Shown piece by piece: positions 18,543 to 26,549 of a stretch of 64,000 nt of DNA (positions are counted from its first letter, which is position 1; each line of letters begins with the position of its first letter). Under the pieces are notes generated by a model that was given only the letters and a program-made list of their open reading frames with translations, was not told the origin of the DNA and did no database searches. A program made the translations under genes and the position numbers. The stretch is taken from NCBI RefSeq assembly GCF_012275535.1, contig NZ_JAAVTK010000014.1, positions 62,001 through 126,000 of the forward strand, given 5' to 3'. Source of the DNA: Hymenobacter artigasi. Lineage in GTDB: Bacteria; Bacteroidota; Bacteroidia; Cytophagales; Hymenobacteraceae.

Positions 18543-19412
18543 GAGGCTATCCAAATAGGCAATTGTACCACGTAATTCGGGCGCAGGCAAAATGGAGCAT
18601 AGCGAGGTAGTTTTCGGGCTTTTTGGCCCAGCGGATGAGCAGGTGGCGGAAGCGGTTGAGCCAGGAGCGGGTGCGCTCCACGACCCAGCGCCGGGCTTTC
18701 TGGCCGGCTTTTTTGGCCTGGACTTCTTCGCCTCGCGGCCGGATGTGGGCGGTGTAGCCAAGTTCGGCCACTACTTCGCGCACCTGGGCGTAATCGTAGC
18801 CCGCGTCCAGGCACAGGTGCTGCCCGTGGCCCGCCGCCCGGTGGGCGTCACGGGCGGCTTCGGCGGCGGGGGGCAAGCTACGCAAGGTGCTCTCCGTCAA
18901 TTTCATGTCGTGCCGGTTCGCCCCCTCCAGCACCAGCCCCACCGGCATGCCGCGTGCTTCGGTCAAGAGGCTGCGCTTGACGCCGCCTTTGCCGCGGTCC
19001 GTGGGGTTGGGCCCGGTTTTTTTTTCCGCCCAACGGCGCTTTGTGCAGCGAACCGTCGAGGGCCATCCAGGCGAAGTTCAGGCCAATCAATTCGTCATAA
19101 TCCTGCAAGGCCTCGTCCCAGAGACGCGCAAAAACGCCCGCCTGTACCCACTCCTGGAAGCGGCTGTGCGCCGTCGAACCTTTGCACAAACCGGTCGCAT
19201 CCACTGCTTTCCATTGGCAGCCCGTGCGTAGCACAAAGAAAATGGCATTCAGCACCTGCCGGTCGGCAATGCGCCGCCGGTGGCGACCCAACGGGTGAGG
19301 CTTGGGCACATGCACGGGCAACAACGGCTCCAGCCGTGCCCATAACGTGTCGGAAATGCTAAACTCTTGTATCGTTGCCATACCCCAAATTAATCCCTAT
19401 TTGGATAGCATC
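18543..19412 (-). mobile_element. Complete IS5-type insertion sequence (870 bp, TTA target duplication)
   Basis: Imperfect terminal inverted repeats GAGGCTATCCAAATAGG (18543-18559) and the complement of GATGCTATCCAAATAGG (ending at 19412) differ at one position. Both ends are flanked by TTA (18540-18542 and 19413-19415), a 3-bp TNA duplication typical of the IS427-like branch of IS5. The two-frame transposase fills the element. Confidence 0.88.
18547..19381 (-). CDS. IS5-family transposase, two frames joined by probable -1 frameshift
   Basis: The first frame starts at 19381 (MATIQEFSISDTLWARL, then RQVLNAIFFVLRTGCQW) and contains the first catalytic Asp in MALDGSLHK. At a run of nine A on the coding strand (19017-19025) a -1 shift enters the second frame. 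That frame continues GPNPTDRGKGGVKRSLLTEARG and carries the second Asp (LCLDAGYDY) and the Glu (VVERTRSWLNRFR). So a complete DDE triad exists only after frameshifting, as known for IS427-like elements. The stop codon lies inside the terminal repeat. Because no other lesion is visible, the element may be active. Confidence 0.82.
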
Positions 19413-19438
19413 TTAGTACGAGAGTACCTTACGCCTTA

Positions 19439-20277
19439 GAATTTGTTTGAGTTAAATTTGCTTGATGAACCAAGTAGCGGAAAAGGTTGCTCGCAAACGT
19501 TATAGTTCGGATTTGTCGACGCGGGACTGGCAGGAATTGGAACCGCTGTTGGTGGTGCGCCGGCGCGGCAAGTGGCCGCTGGCGGAGGTGGTGAATGCGA
19601 TTTTGTACGTGCTCAAAAATGGGTGCGTATGGCGGGATTTACCGGGCGATTTGCCACCCTGGGGCACGGTGTACTGGTATTTTGCCAAATGGGAAGCCGA
19701 CGGCACCTGGCAACGGGTCAGCACGTGTCTGAACATGAGCAGCCGGGAACGGGGCCAAAAAAAGCCTGGCCCACGGCCGTGATTCTCGACACGCAAAACG
19801 TGAAAAACGCGGCCACCGGCGCCACGGTGGGCTTCGACGCGGGCAAGTTGGTGAAAGGCCGCAAGCGTTTGGTGCTGACTGATACGCTGGGCAACATATT
19901 GGCCAGCAGTGTGTTGCCGGCCAACGCCGCCGATGGCACGGCCGCCATCGCCTTCTGGGATGAGGTGGCGGCCACACACGACTTGCTGGGGCAAGTACAG
20001 GTGGTGTTTGTGGACAGCTCATTCCACGGCGTTTTTCGGGCGCACCTGGCCCAGCGCTACGGCATTCGCGTCGAGAAGCCGACGCATGTGCTGGTGAAGA
20101 AAACGAATTTCTGCATTCATGCCTAGCGCTGGATTGTGGAACGAACCTTCGCTTGGCTTAATGCAAAGCGAAGGCTCTCAAAAGAATATGACCGAAGCCT
20201 GCGGCATCATGCCAACGCCTGGATTTCTTTGGCCAACATTCAGCGACTGCTTAAATTCCGTTAACTCAAACAGCTCC
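19439..20277 (+). mobile_element. Damaged IS5-type insertion sequence (839 bp, TTA target duplication)
   Basis: The left end (GAATTTGTTTGAGTTAA, from 19439) and the complement of the right end (GGAGCTGTTTGAGTTAA, ending at 20277) match at 13 of 17 positions. TTA flanks both sides (19436-19438 and 20278-20280). It lies only 23 bp from the previous IS, and its right duplication is the stop codon of the adjacent lipoprotein gene. Confidence 0.82.
19465..20264 (+). pseudogene. IS5-family transposase with frameshift site and in-frame amber codon
   Basis: The first part reads LSTRDWQELEPLL, VVNAILYVLKNGCVWRDLPGDLPPW and TVYWYFAKW. At the slippery heptamer A AAA AAG (within the A7 run 19757-19763) a -1 shift leads into AVILDTQNVKNAATG, VGFDAGKLVKGRKRLVLTD and FVDSSFHGVF. 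A TAG at 20124-20126 then interrupts the frame just before RWIVERTFAWLNAKRRL, which holds the catalytic Glu. The frame finally ends at TAA 20262-20264. The frameshift is probably natural, but the amber codon should abolish the transposase unless suppressed. The start is the ATG at 19465. Confidence 0.8.
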
Positions 20278-20751
20278 TTAGTTTTCGAACGGTAATACGG
20301 ACGGGTCAGTAGTCAGCGATAGGGTGACTCTGCCATCGGTATAACGAACACATTTTGACTGGTAGCCTTTGTTGCATTCAGACCAAGCCGTGGCATCAAG
20401 CACCTGCTTGCTAGTAGGGGGGGTAACTGTATCCAATCCTTGCCATACCGAAAGCTCCTTGCCTGCGGGAGTAATAATGTATTTCGTCTGAGTCATCGTC
20501 AAAAGGTAAGTAAGGCCTGTGAGCGAAGTCGTCATGCTAACTGTTCGGGGGGAAGGCAGCTGGTAAGCACCAACACCGTTTGCATCCACACCATAACCTT
20601 CTGAGGCACATGGCACAGGGGCAGCCGCAGCCGCATCAGAAGCTTTTATAGATACTGGCGATGGTGCAGACTCTTTTGACGCCTCGCAATTCGTCAATAG
20701 CATTGCTGGCAATAGCACAGTCAGCACTCGGAGGTGAGTAAGGTTTTTCAT
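20278..20751 (-). CDS. Hypothetical lipoprotein
   Basis: This is a 157-residue protein with a lipoprotein signal (MLLTNC, lipidated Cys22) followed by a low-complexity Ser/Ala stretch and a domain of unknown family containing four Cys (CASEG, SECNKGYQSKC). Its base composition is less GC-rich than most neighbours and its upstream region is very AT-rich, consistent with acquisition. Its stop codon TAA coincides exactly with the target-site TTA of the 839-bp IS. The IS therefore landed in the stop codon, or its duplication created the present stop, in which case the protein is truncated. No function can be assigned. Confidence 0.6.
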   Translation of the reverse strand: MKNLTHLRVLTVLLPAMLLTNCEASKESAPSPVSIKASDAAAAAPVPCASEGYGVDANGVGAYQLPSPRTVSMTTSLTGLTYLLTMTQTKYIITPAGKELSVWQGLDTVTPPTSKQVLDATAWSECNKGYQSKCVRYTDGRVTLSLTTDPSVLPFEN

Positions 20752-21065
20752 GGAATTTATGTGGTTAAAAGGTTAATATTATTCGAATATAAAAACATTT
20801 TTTTTAATAATAAAATTTTTAAGTAAAAAAAATGCTGTAAAATTTACATAAAAAGAGTACTGCCTACTGATATCAGAAGTTCCGTAAAGCCTGTTTCAAT
20901 AAGTAGACATGGGTGTGAGAAAGCGATTGCTATTTATGCCGTCGGGAAAAAGGTGGTGTGAAGGCGAAAAAATGAACAGAATGTATGAGGTTCGTATTGC
21001 CCTGTAGTCCCCTGCCAAAACGTCGCCTCCCCAAACCCGGCCCCAACCTTGCCCGCACCCCGGCA
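20752..21065. other. AT-rich divergent intergenic region
   Basis: The region holds long A and T runs (20795-20850) between a leftward lipoprotein gene and the rightward ABC exporter. Promoters in both directions are expected, but no convincing consensus pair is visible. Confidence 0.4.
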
Positions 21066-22949
21066 ATGTTTGAATTCCTGAAATCCATTTCCGCCAAGAA
21101 CCCCAACGCCTCGCGCGGCCCCGAAAAGCCCGCCGTGAGCGTGCGCGAGCGGGTATCGGCCTTGCGCCATTTGCCGGCGTTTCTGAAGCTCATCTGGCAC
21201 ACCAGCCCCGCGCTGGCGTTGGCCAATATTGCCCTGCGCCTTGTGCGGGCGTTTCTGCCGCTGGCCACGCTCTATGTGGGCAAGCTGATTATTGATGCCG
21301 TGGTGCAGCTCACCCGGCTGCCCGCGCCCGAGCGGCTGCTCACGCCTGTGCTCACGCTGGTGGCGCTGGAGTTTGGCCTGGTGCTGCTGGCCGATGCCCT
21401 GGGGCGCGGCGTGGCCCTGCTCGATTCGCTGCTCGGCGACCTGTTCGCCAACCAGTCTTCCATCCGTCTCATGGAGCACGCGGCCGAACTTGACCTCGAC
21501 CAGTTCGAAGACAGCACTTTCTACGACAAGCTGGAGCGTGCCCGCCGCCAAACCCTCTCGCGCACCGTGCTCATGAGCCAGGTGCTGGCCCAGGGCCAGG
21601 ATGCCGTGACGCTCGTGCTGCTGGCCGGCGGGCTGGTGGCCTTCCAGCCCTGGCTGCTGGGGCTGCTGCTGCTGGCCGTGGTGCCGGCCTTCCTGGGCGA
21701 GTCGCACTTCAACGAGCGCAGCTACTCCCTCTCGCACTCCTGGACGCCCGAGCGCCGCGAGCTCGACTACCTGCGCCAGACCGGAGCCAGCGACGAAACG
21801 GCCAAGGAAGTGAAGATTTTTGGCCTCTCCGGCTTCCTCATCGACCGCTTCCGCGCACTGTCCGACGACTTTTACCGCCAGAACAAATCCCTCGTGCTGC
21901 GCCGCGCCGGCTGGGGGGCGCTGTTCGCCGGCATCGGCGCGGCCGGCTACTACGGGGCCTACGTCTACATCATTGCCCGCACCGTGGCCGGGCAGATTTC
22001 GCTGGGCCAGCTCACCTTCCTGGCCGGCTCCTTTGCCCGGCTGCGCTCGCTGCTCGAAGGCATCCTCAGCCGCTTCAGCTCCGTGGCCGATGGGGCCTTG
22101 TATCTGCAGGATTTCTTCGATTTCTTTGCCCTGCGGCCGCGCATTGTGCGGCAGGAACTTACGGGCGAAAGACCGATACCCTTCCCCCGGCCCATTCAGC
22201 AGGGTTTTGAGTTTGAAAACGTCGGGTTCCAGTATAAAAATGGCACAAAATGGGCCATCCGCAACCTGAGCTTTAAGCTGCAGGCCGGCGAAAAGCTGGC
22301 GCTGGTGGGCGAAAACGGCGCCGGCAAAACCACCCTCGTCAAGCTATTGGCCCGTCTGTACGACCCCAGCGAGGGCCGCATTCTGCTCGATGGCCACGAC
22401 CTGCGCGAGTACGACCCGGCCGAGCTGCGCCAGGAAATCGGCGTCATCTTCCAGGATTTTGTGCGCTTCCAGCTGCCCGCCGGCCAGAACCTAGCCGTGG
22501 GCCGCATTGAAGAGCGCGACAACCAGCCCCGCATCGAAACCGCCGCCCACCAGAGCCTCGCCGATACCGTTATCGCCAAGCTGCCCGGCGGCTACGACCA
22601 GATGATTGGCCGTCGCTTCAACGGCGGCGTGGATTTGAGCGGCGGCGAGTGGCAGAAAATTGCCCTCGGCCGTGCCTACATGCGCGACGCCCAGCTGCTC
22701 ATCCTCGACGAGCCCACGGCCGCCCTCGACGCCCGCGCCGAGTATGAAGTATTCCAGCGCTTCAAGGAGCTCACCCAGGGCAAAACCGCCGTCCTCATCA
22801 GCCACCGCTTCAGCACCGTCCGCATGGCTGACCGTATTCTAGTCATCGAAAACGGGCAGTTTGTGGAGATTGGCAGCCACGAAGAGTTGCTGGGGAAGGG
22901 CGGGCGCTACGCGGAGCTGTTTCAGCTACAGGCGGCCGGGTACCGGTAG
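21066..22949 (+). CDS. ABC exporter, fused permease and ATPase
   Basis: This 627-residue half-transporter has a membrane domain (about residues 40-330, with helices such as LALANIALRLVRAFLPLATL and VTLVLLAGGLVAF). An ATPase domain follows with Walker A GENGAGKTTL (near 415), Q-loop IFQDFVRFQ, signature LSGGEW (524), Walker B LLILDEPTAALDA and H-loop SHRF. It should work as a homodimer. The substrate is unknown; family members export lipids, peptides or drugs. The ATG at 21066 is preferred over one at 20985 because the intervening Pro/Arg-rich residues do not look like part of an exporter. The signature Gln is replaced by Trp (LSGGEWQK), as in some type I exporters. Confidence 0.88.
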   Translation: MFEFLKSISAKNPNASRGPEKPAVSVRERVSALRHLPAFLKLIWHTSPALALANIALRLVRAFLPLATLYVGKLIIDAVVQLTRLPAPERLLTPVLTLVALEFGLVLLADALGRGVALLDSLLGDLFANQSSIRLMEHAAELDLDQFEDSTFYDKLERARRQTLSRTVLMSQVLAQGQDAVTLVLLAGGLVAFQPWLLGLLLLAVVPAFLGESHFNERSYSLSHSWTPERRELDYLRQTGASDETAKEVKIFGLSGFLIDRFRALSDDFYRQNKSLVLRRAGWGALFAGIGAAGYYGAYVYIIARTVAGQISLGQLTFLAGSFARLRSLLEGILSRFSSVADGALYLQDFFDFFALRPRIVRQELTGERPIPFPRPIQQGFEFENVGFQYKNGTKWAIRNLSFKLQAGEKLALVGENGAGKTTLVKLLARLYDPSEGRILLDGHDLREYDPAELRQEIGVIFQDFVRFQLPAGQNLAVGRIEERDNQPRIETAAHQSLADTVIAKLPGGYDQMIGRRFNGGVDLSGGEWQKIALGRAYMRDAQLLILDEPTAALDARAEYEVFQRFKELTQGKTAVLISHRFSTVRMADRILVIENGQFVEIGSHEELLGKGGRYAELFQLQAAGYR

Positions 22950-22990
22950 GAATGGAGGGAACCCCGCACCCTACTGGGTTTCCGTAAATA

Positions 22991-23596
22991 TTATTCCTGT
23001 TCCCCCAAAAAGCCCGCTGCCATCGGCACTACGCCCGCTTCCTCGTAAATCTGCACCAGCGTCATTATCAGATTCAACTCCGGGATAACAACGGCATCGG
23101 CAGCTTCGGCCAGGGCGGTGTGGCCCCACACGCCATGCTCGCTCAGCTGGTACCATTCCACGAGCCAGGTTTTTTGCGATACCAGCAGGTAGTGCCGCAG
23201 CGAGGGCAGCTTCTTGTACTGATTGAATTTCAGGCCCCGGTCGTAGGCTTCGGTAGAGGGCGAGAGCACCTCCACGATGAGCAGCGGGTGGTGCAGCCGC
23301 CGGCTCTCCTGCTGGTCCTGCGGGTCGCAGCTCACCACAATGTCAGGGTAGGTGTAGTGGCGGTTGGCTTCGACGGCCAGCTGCACGGTTTCCATTATCA
23401 CCTGACAGCGTTTGCCGCGCAGGGCCGGGCGCAACGCCAACACAAAGTTCTGCGCAATGGTATTGTGGGCGATGCTCTCACCCGCCATTGCAAATACCTC
23501 GCCCTCGAAAAACTCGTGGCGCAGGTTGCTTTGGGCTTCTAAAGCAAAGTATTCCTCCGTTGTGTAGCGGTGCGGCTGTAGCTCAGGGTGTCCCAT
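22991..23596 (-). CDS. Uma2-family putative restriction-endonuclease-fold protein
   Basis: This 201-residue protein has the DUF820/Uma2 pattern. The N-terminal YTTEEYFALE is followed by LRHEFFEGEVFAMAG. The PD-(D/E)xK-like core consists of YPDIVVSCD, LLIVEVLSPST and KFNQYKKLPSL. Uma2 proteins are numerous in Bacteroidota and cyanobacteria, structurally nuclease-like, and of unknown role. It starts at the ATG at 23596; upstream codons in the same frame have no family similarity. It converges with the ABC exporter and diverges from the histidine phosphatase. Confidence 0.82.
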   Translation of the reverse strand: MGHPELQPHRYTTEEYFALEAQSNLRHEFFEGEVFAMAGESIAHNTIAQNFVLALRPALRGKRCQVIMETVQLAVEANRHYTYPDIVVSCDPQDQQESRRLHHPLLIVEVLSPSTEAYDRGLKFNQYKKLPSLRHYLLVSQKTWLVEWYQLSEHGVWGHTALAEAADAVVIPELNLIMTLVQIYEEAGVVPMAAGFLGEQE

Positions 23597-23793
23597 AGAA
23601 ACCAAAGATAGATAGCAGCAGCCCGGCAGAGGATGGGTACGTGGCTCTGGTAGTTCAACGCCAGCTGTGCAACAACGAAACGCAAAATGGGTGCGTCGGT
23701 GCCCATTCCATTGACGCTGCAACGCGCTTGGTACCACCTGTCCGCTACCTTGCGGCCGGCCCAATCAGCCGTTCTTCCTTATGCTTCTTCACC

Positions 23794-24399
23794 ATGCCAA
23801 AACTTACTGACTCTGATAGGGCCCGGCTGTATCTGGTTTCCAAACTTCCGCCGTTTGCGCCTAAAGCGCCCGTTGTTCCGCCCGCATCCGTGTTGCGCAT
23901 CGTCATCATCCGGCACGGCGAGAAGCCTGCCGAGGGCGATAACCTTTCCTGCGCCGGCCTCAACCGGGCGCTGGCCCTGCCCGCCGTCCTCAACCAGCTG
24001 ATGCCGTCGCCGCCCAACCTCACCTTCGTGCCCGTCATCGGCACCAACGACAAGGACACCACCCGCGTGCGGATGCTGCAAACCGTGATGCCCTACGCCG
24101 TGCAGCACAACCTCACCATCAACAGCGACTTTATGGTGGCCAACACCAAGGCATTTGCCCGGCAGCTGCGCCAGCTCCGGGGCACCGTGCTGGTGGTGTG
24201 GGAGCACAACAGCATCGTGGAAATTGCGCAGGATTTGGGCCTCGAAGACGTGTCGGACTGGCCCGATACCGATTTCGACAGCATCTGGACCATTAGCTTC
24301 AGCGGCGGCGGGGCCAAGGGCAAGGCCAAGCGCCCCGTGCTGAGCCGGTCCCGCCAGCACATTCGCCCCTCGGCTATTTGCCCGGGCCAGGGCACCTGA
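23794..24399 (+). CDS. Histidine phosphatase superfamily protein
   Basis: This is a 201-residue protein with the signature RHGEKP (Arg40-His41-Gly-Glu) in VLRIVIIRHGEKPAEG, the hallmark of the phosphoglycerate-mutase-like phosphatases. A later histidine lies in VLVVWEHNSIVEIA, fitting the second catalytic His of the branch. The substrate is unknown. There is no signal peptide, so it is probably cytoplasmic. The start at 23794 (MPKLTDSDRARLY) is preferred over an ATG at 23641 because the extra codons overlap the divergent Uma2 region and look random. Confidence 0.75.
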   Translation: MPKLTDSDRARLYLVSKLPPFAPKAPVVPPASVLRIVIIRHGEKPAEGDNLSCAGLNRALALPAVLNQLMPSPPNLTFVPVIGTNDKDTTRVRMLQTVMPYAVQHNLTINSDFMVANTKAFARQLRQLRGTVLVVWEHNSIVEIAQDLGLEDVSDWPDTDFDSIWTISFSGGGAKGKAKRPVLSRSRQHIRPSAICPGQGT

Positions 24400-24706
24400 T
24401 GCGCTGCCGCTGGTGAAAGTGCCGGTCCCCCTGGGGTGTTCCAAAATCCTGCGGCCCTCGTTTGGCGCGGAAGCCCGGTTTTGGGGTTGGCAGTTGGCCG
24501 TTTGAGGAAGTAGCTCGGCCGAAATAGGGCCGTCCGGGGGTGGGGGGTGCGCCGGGGGGCGCCTGCCGGAAGCTACCGACGGGCGATAATCGCGGCTGGC
24601 AGGTCGTGAGGCGAATAATCATAACTTTTTCGCCTGTCTTAAACCCCTAAGTGCCTAAGGTTTCGTAAATTGGTAGTTCCATCGCCCATCGAGAATTCCC
24701 TTACGT
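24400..24706. other. 307-bp intergenic region without a recognised gene
   Basis: It is GC-rich for the first two thirds and AT-rich in the last 90 bp before the DUF4136 gene, where the promoter is expected. No strong hairpin, repeat or plausible coding sequence is visible. Confidence 0.5.
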
Positions 24707-25321
24707 ATGAAGCCTACTATTACCTTATTGATGCTCGTTTTGCTGGCCCTGACGGGCTGCATGACCACCCGCGAAGCCCGGGTAGATTCGGATTATAGCT
24801 ACCGGGGCAATTTTCGCCACTACCGCACCTACGATTTCGTGACTGGCACCGGCCTCACCTCCGACACCAGCAGCCTGGGCGAATCCGTGCGCGAAGCCAT
24901 TCAGCAGCGCTTCCTGGCCCAGGGCTACCGCCGGGCCAAGCGCCGCCCCGATATGCTGGTGAACTTCCGGCTGTACCAGGGCGACATGAAATTCCATGGT
25001 TTCCAGCAGGAAGACCTCAGCCAGTGGATTAAACGCAACATCGAGGAAACCGACGACACCCCCCGGGAAGACCGCCAGGGCTACGAGCCCATTCGCCTGC
25101 TGCTGGCCGAAGGCACCCTCCTGGTTACCCTCATCGACGTAAAAACCAACCGCGCCGTCTGGAATGGCTACGCCTCTGGCGTGACCGTGCCCGAAGGCCC
25201 CATGGGCGAAGTCGTGCTCCGCCGCTCCGTGCGCTCCATCCTGGACCGCTATCGCATTTTCACCGAGGAGTTTGCCAACGGCAACATGGGCGGTAACGGC
25301 GCCAGCGACACGGAGCGGTAG
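24707..25321 (+). CDS. DUF4136 lipoprotein
   Basis: This 204-residue lipoprotein (LALTGC, lipidated Cys18) has the DUF4136 layout. It starts with an N-terminal YRTYDFVTG strand. The segment SLGESVREAIQQRFLAQGYRRA is followed by RPDMLVNFRLY, and TLLVTLIDVKTNRAVWNGYASG follows, with a C-terminal helix and Gly/Asn-rich tail. The fold is a periplasm-facing alpha/beta domain whose role is unknown. It is monocistronic as far as can be seen. Confidence 0.85.
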   Translation: MKPTITLLMLVLLALTGCMTTREARVDSDYSYRGNFRHYRTYDFVTGTGLTSDTSSLGESVREAIQQRFLAQGYRRAKRRPDMLVNFRLYQGDMKFHGFQQEDLSQWIKRNIEETDDTPREDRQGYEPIRLLLAEGTLLVTLIDVKTNRAVWNGYASGVTVPEGPMGEVVLRRSVRSILDRYRIFTEEFANGNMGGNGASDTER

Positions 25322-25350
25322 CGCGGACTTTTAGTCCACGAATAGGCTAA

Positions 25351-25477
25351 GGAGCTGTTTTAAGTTAGCGAAGAACACCGCTGAAACGGTGTAGAGACGC
25401 ATCTTTGCGTCTTGTCGTTGAAGGAAAGCCGCGCCGGTTAGTCGCCTGCCGTTCAACGAGGAGACACAAACAGATTC
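25351..25477. mobile_element. 127-bp MITE related to the 839-bp IS5-type element
   Basis: The left end GGAGCTGTTTTAAGTTAG resembles the inner-facing right end of the IS at 19439-20277 (GGAGCTGTTTGAGTTAA). The complement of the right end, GAATCTGTTTGTG, resembles that IS's left end (GAATTTGTTTGAG). TAA lies on both sides (25348-25350 and 25478-25480), matching the 3-bp TNA target rule. The interior holds a hairpin (GAGACGCATCTTTGCGTCT) and a second partial inverted repeat but no coding sequence. Confidence 0.65.
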
Positions 25478-25504
25478 TAAACGCCCTGCATGATGACCTG
25501 CGGA

Positions 25505-26548
25505 CTACAAGTCCGCGCTACGCCGTGCCTGAATCAGTTCGGCGGCGATGCTGATGGCAATTTCCTCGGGGGTCTGGCTCTGGATGGGCAGGCCGATGGG
25601 GCCGCGCAGCCGCGCAATCTCCGTTTCTGAAAATCCGGCTTCCCGCAGGCCCCGGCGCAGCTCCGCCACCTTCACGGTGCTGCCCATCACGCCCAGGTAG
25701 CGGTAGGGGTGGCCCTGCCGGGTACGACCCTGCTGGGCGTGGTGCAGCAGGTGGCGCAGCACCACGGCATCGGTGCGGTAGCCCACGGTCATCACTACCA
25801 CGTAGCGGTGCGGGCCGGCGGGGATTTCGGCGGCCACTTTTTCGTAGTCGATAACGCGGCGGTGGTGGGCCGCGTGGTTGCTGTCGAGCGTGGGCAGGTC
25901 GAGCCGGTCGTCGAGCACGGTCAGCTCAAAGTCCAGCGCGGCCGCCACGTTGGAAAGCGCTAGGCTGACGTGGCCGCCGCCCACAATGGTGAGCTGGTCG
26001 CGGAAGCCCAGCCGCTCGCGGTAGCACCACGCCGCGCCCGCCAGGTAGTCACAGAAGCCGGCCAAGTCGGTTGCCGCCACAGTGGCCGCTCCATCAGTCG
26101 CGACAGTTGCGGGCAGCAGAAACCGGAGCCCGTTTGCCGCGCTCCATTCCAGAAAGCCCCCGCCGAGCGACTGCAAAGCGATTTCGATGGCTGTTACGGC
26201 GTCTAAATCAGTGGGCCGCAGTGGCCAGAGCAGCACGTCCTGCTCGCCCGAGCACATCATACCGGAGCGGTCGGCGGGCGCTTCCCGGCGGTGCACCTGG
26301 GGCCGCAGCAGGGGCGTAGCATCGCCGGATTGCAGGCGCTGGCGGGCCAGCTCCACCCACTTGTGCTCCATAATGCCCCCGCCAATGGAGCCGGCCACGG
26401 TGTCGGCCGTCACGGCCATTTTGAAGCCCTGGCGGCCGGGGCTGCTGCCCTCGCTGCGCAGCACGGCCAGCAGGGCCACGGGCGTGCCGGCCCGCAGGCA
26501 GGCGGCAGCAAGGGTCCAGACGGGCAGGTCGCGGGGAGAGGCGGGCAT
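25505..26548 (-). CDS. xdhC: XdhC/CoxI-family molybdenum cofactor insertion factor
   Basis: This 347-residue protein has an N-terminal XdhC/CoxI domain (LLAVLRSEGSSPGRQG, GSIGGGIMEHKWVE, with a conserved CSGEQDVLL). A C-terminal Rossmann-like domain carries QLTIVGGGHVSLAL, VLDDR and YLGVMGSTVKVAELRRGL. XdhC binds the molybdenum cofactor, promotes its sulphuration and hands it to xanthine dehydrogenase. The xdhA/xdhB genes are 20 kb away in this window but belong to the same pathway. It lies one base after the puuD stop codon on the same strand, so the two are surely co-transcribed. Confidence 0.9.
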   Translation of the reverse strand: MPASPRDLPVWTLAAACLRAGTPVALLAVLRSEGSSPGRQGFKMAVTADTVAGSIGGGIMEHKWVELARQRLQSGDATPLLRPQVHRREAPADRSGMMCSGEQDVLLWPLRPTDLDAVTAIEIALQSLGGGFLEWSAANGLRFLLPATVATDGAATVAATDLAGFCDYLAGAAWCYRERLGFRDQLTIVGGGHVSLALSNVAAALDFELTVLDDRLDLPTLDSNHAAHHRRVIDYEKVAAEIPAGPHRYVVVMTVGYRTDAVVLRHLLHHAQQGRTRQGHPYRYLGVMGSTVKVAELRRGLREAGFSETEIARLRGPIGLPIQSQTPEEIAISIAAELIQARRSADL

Positions 26549-26549
26549 A

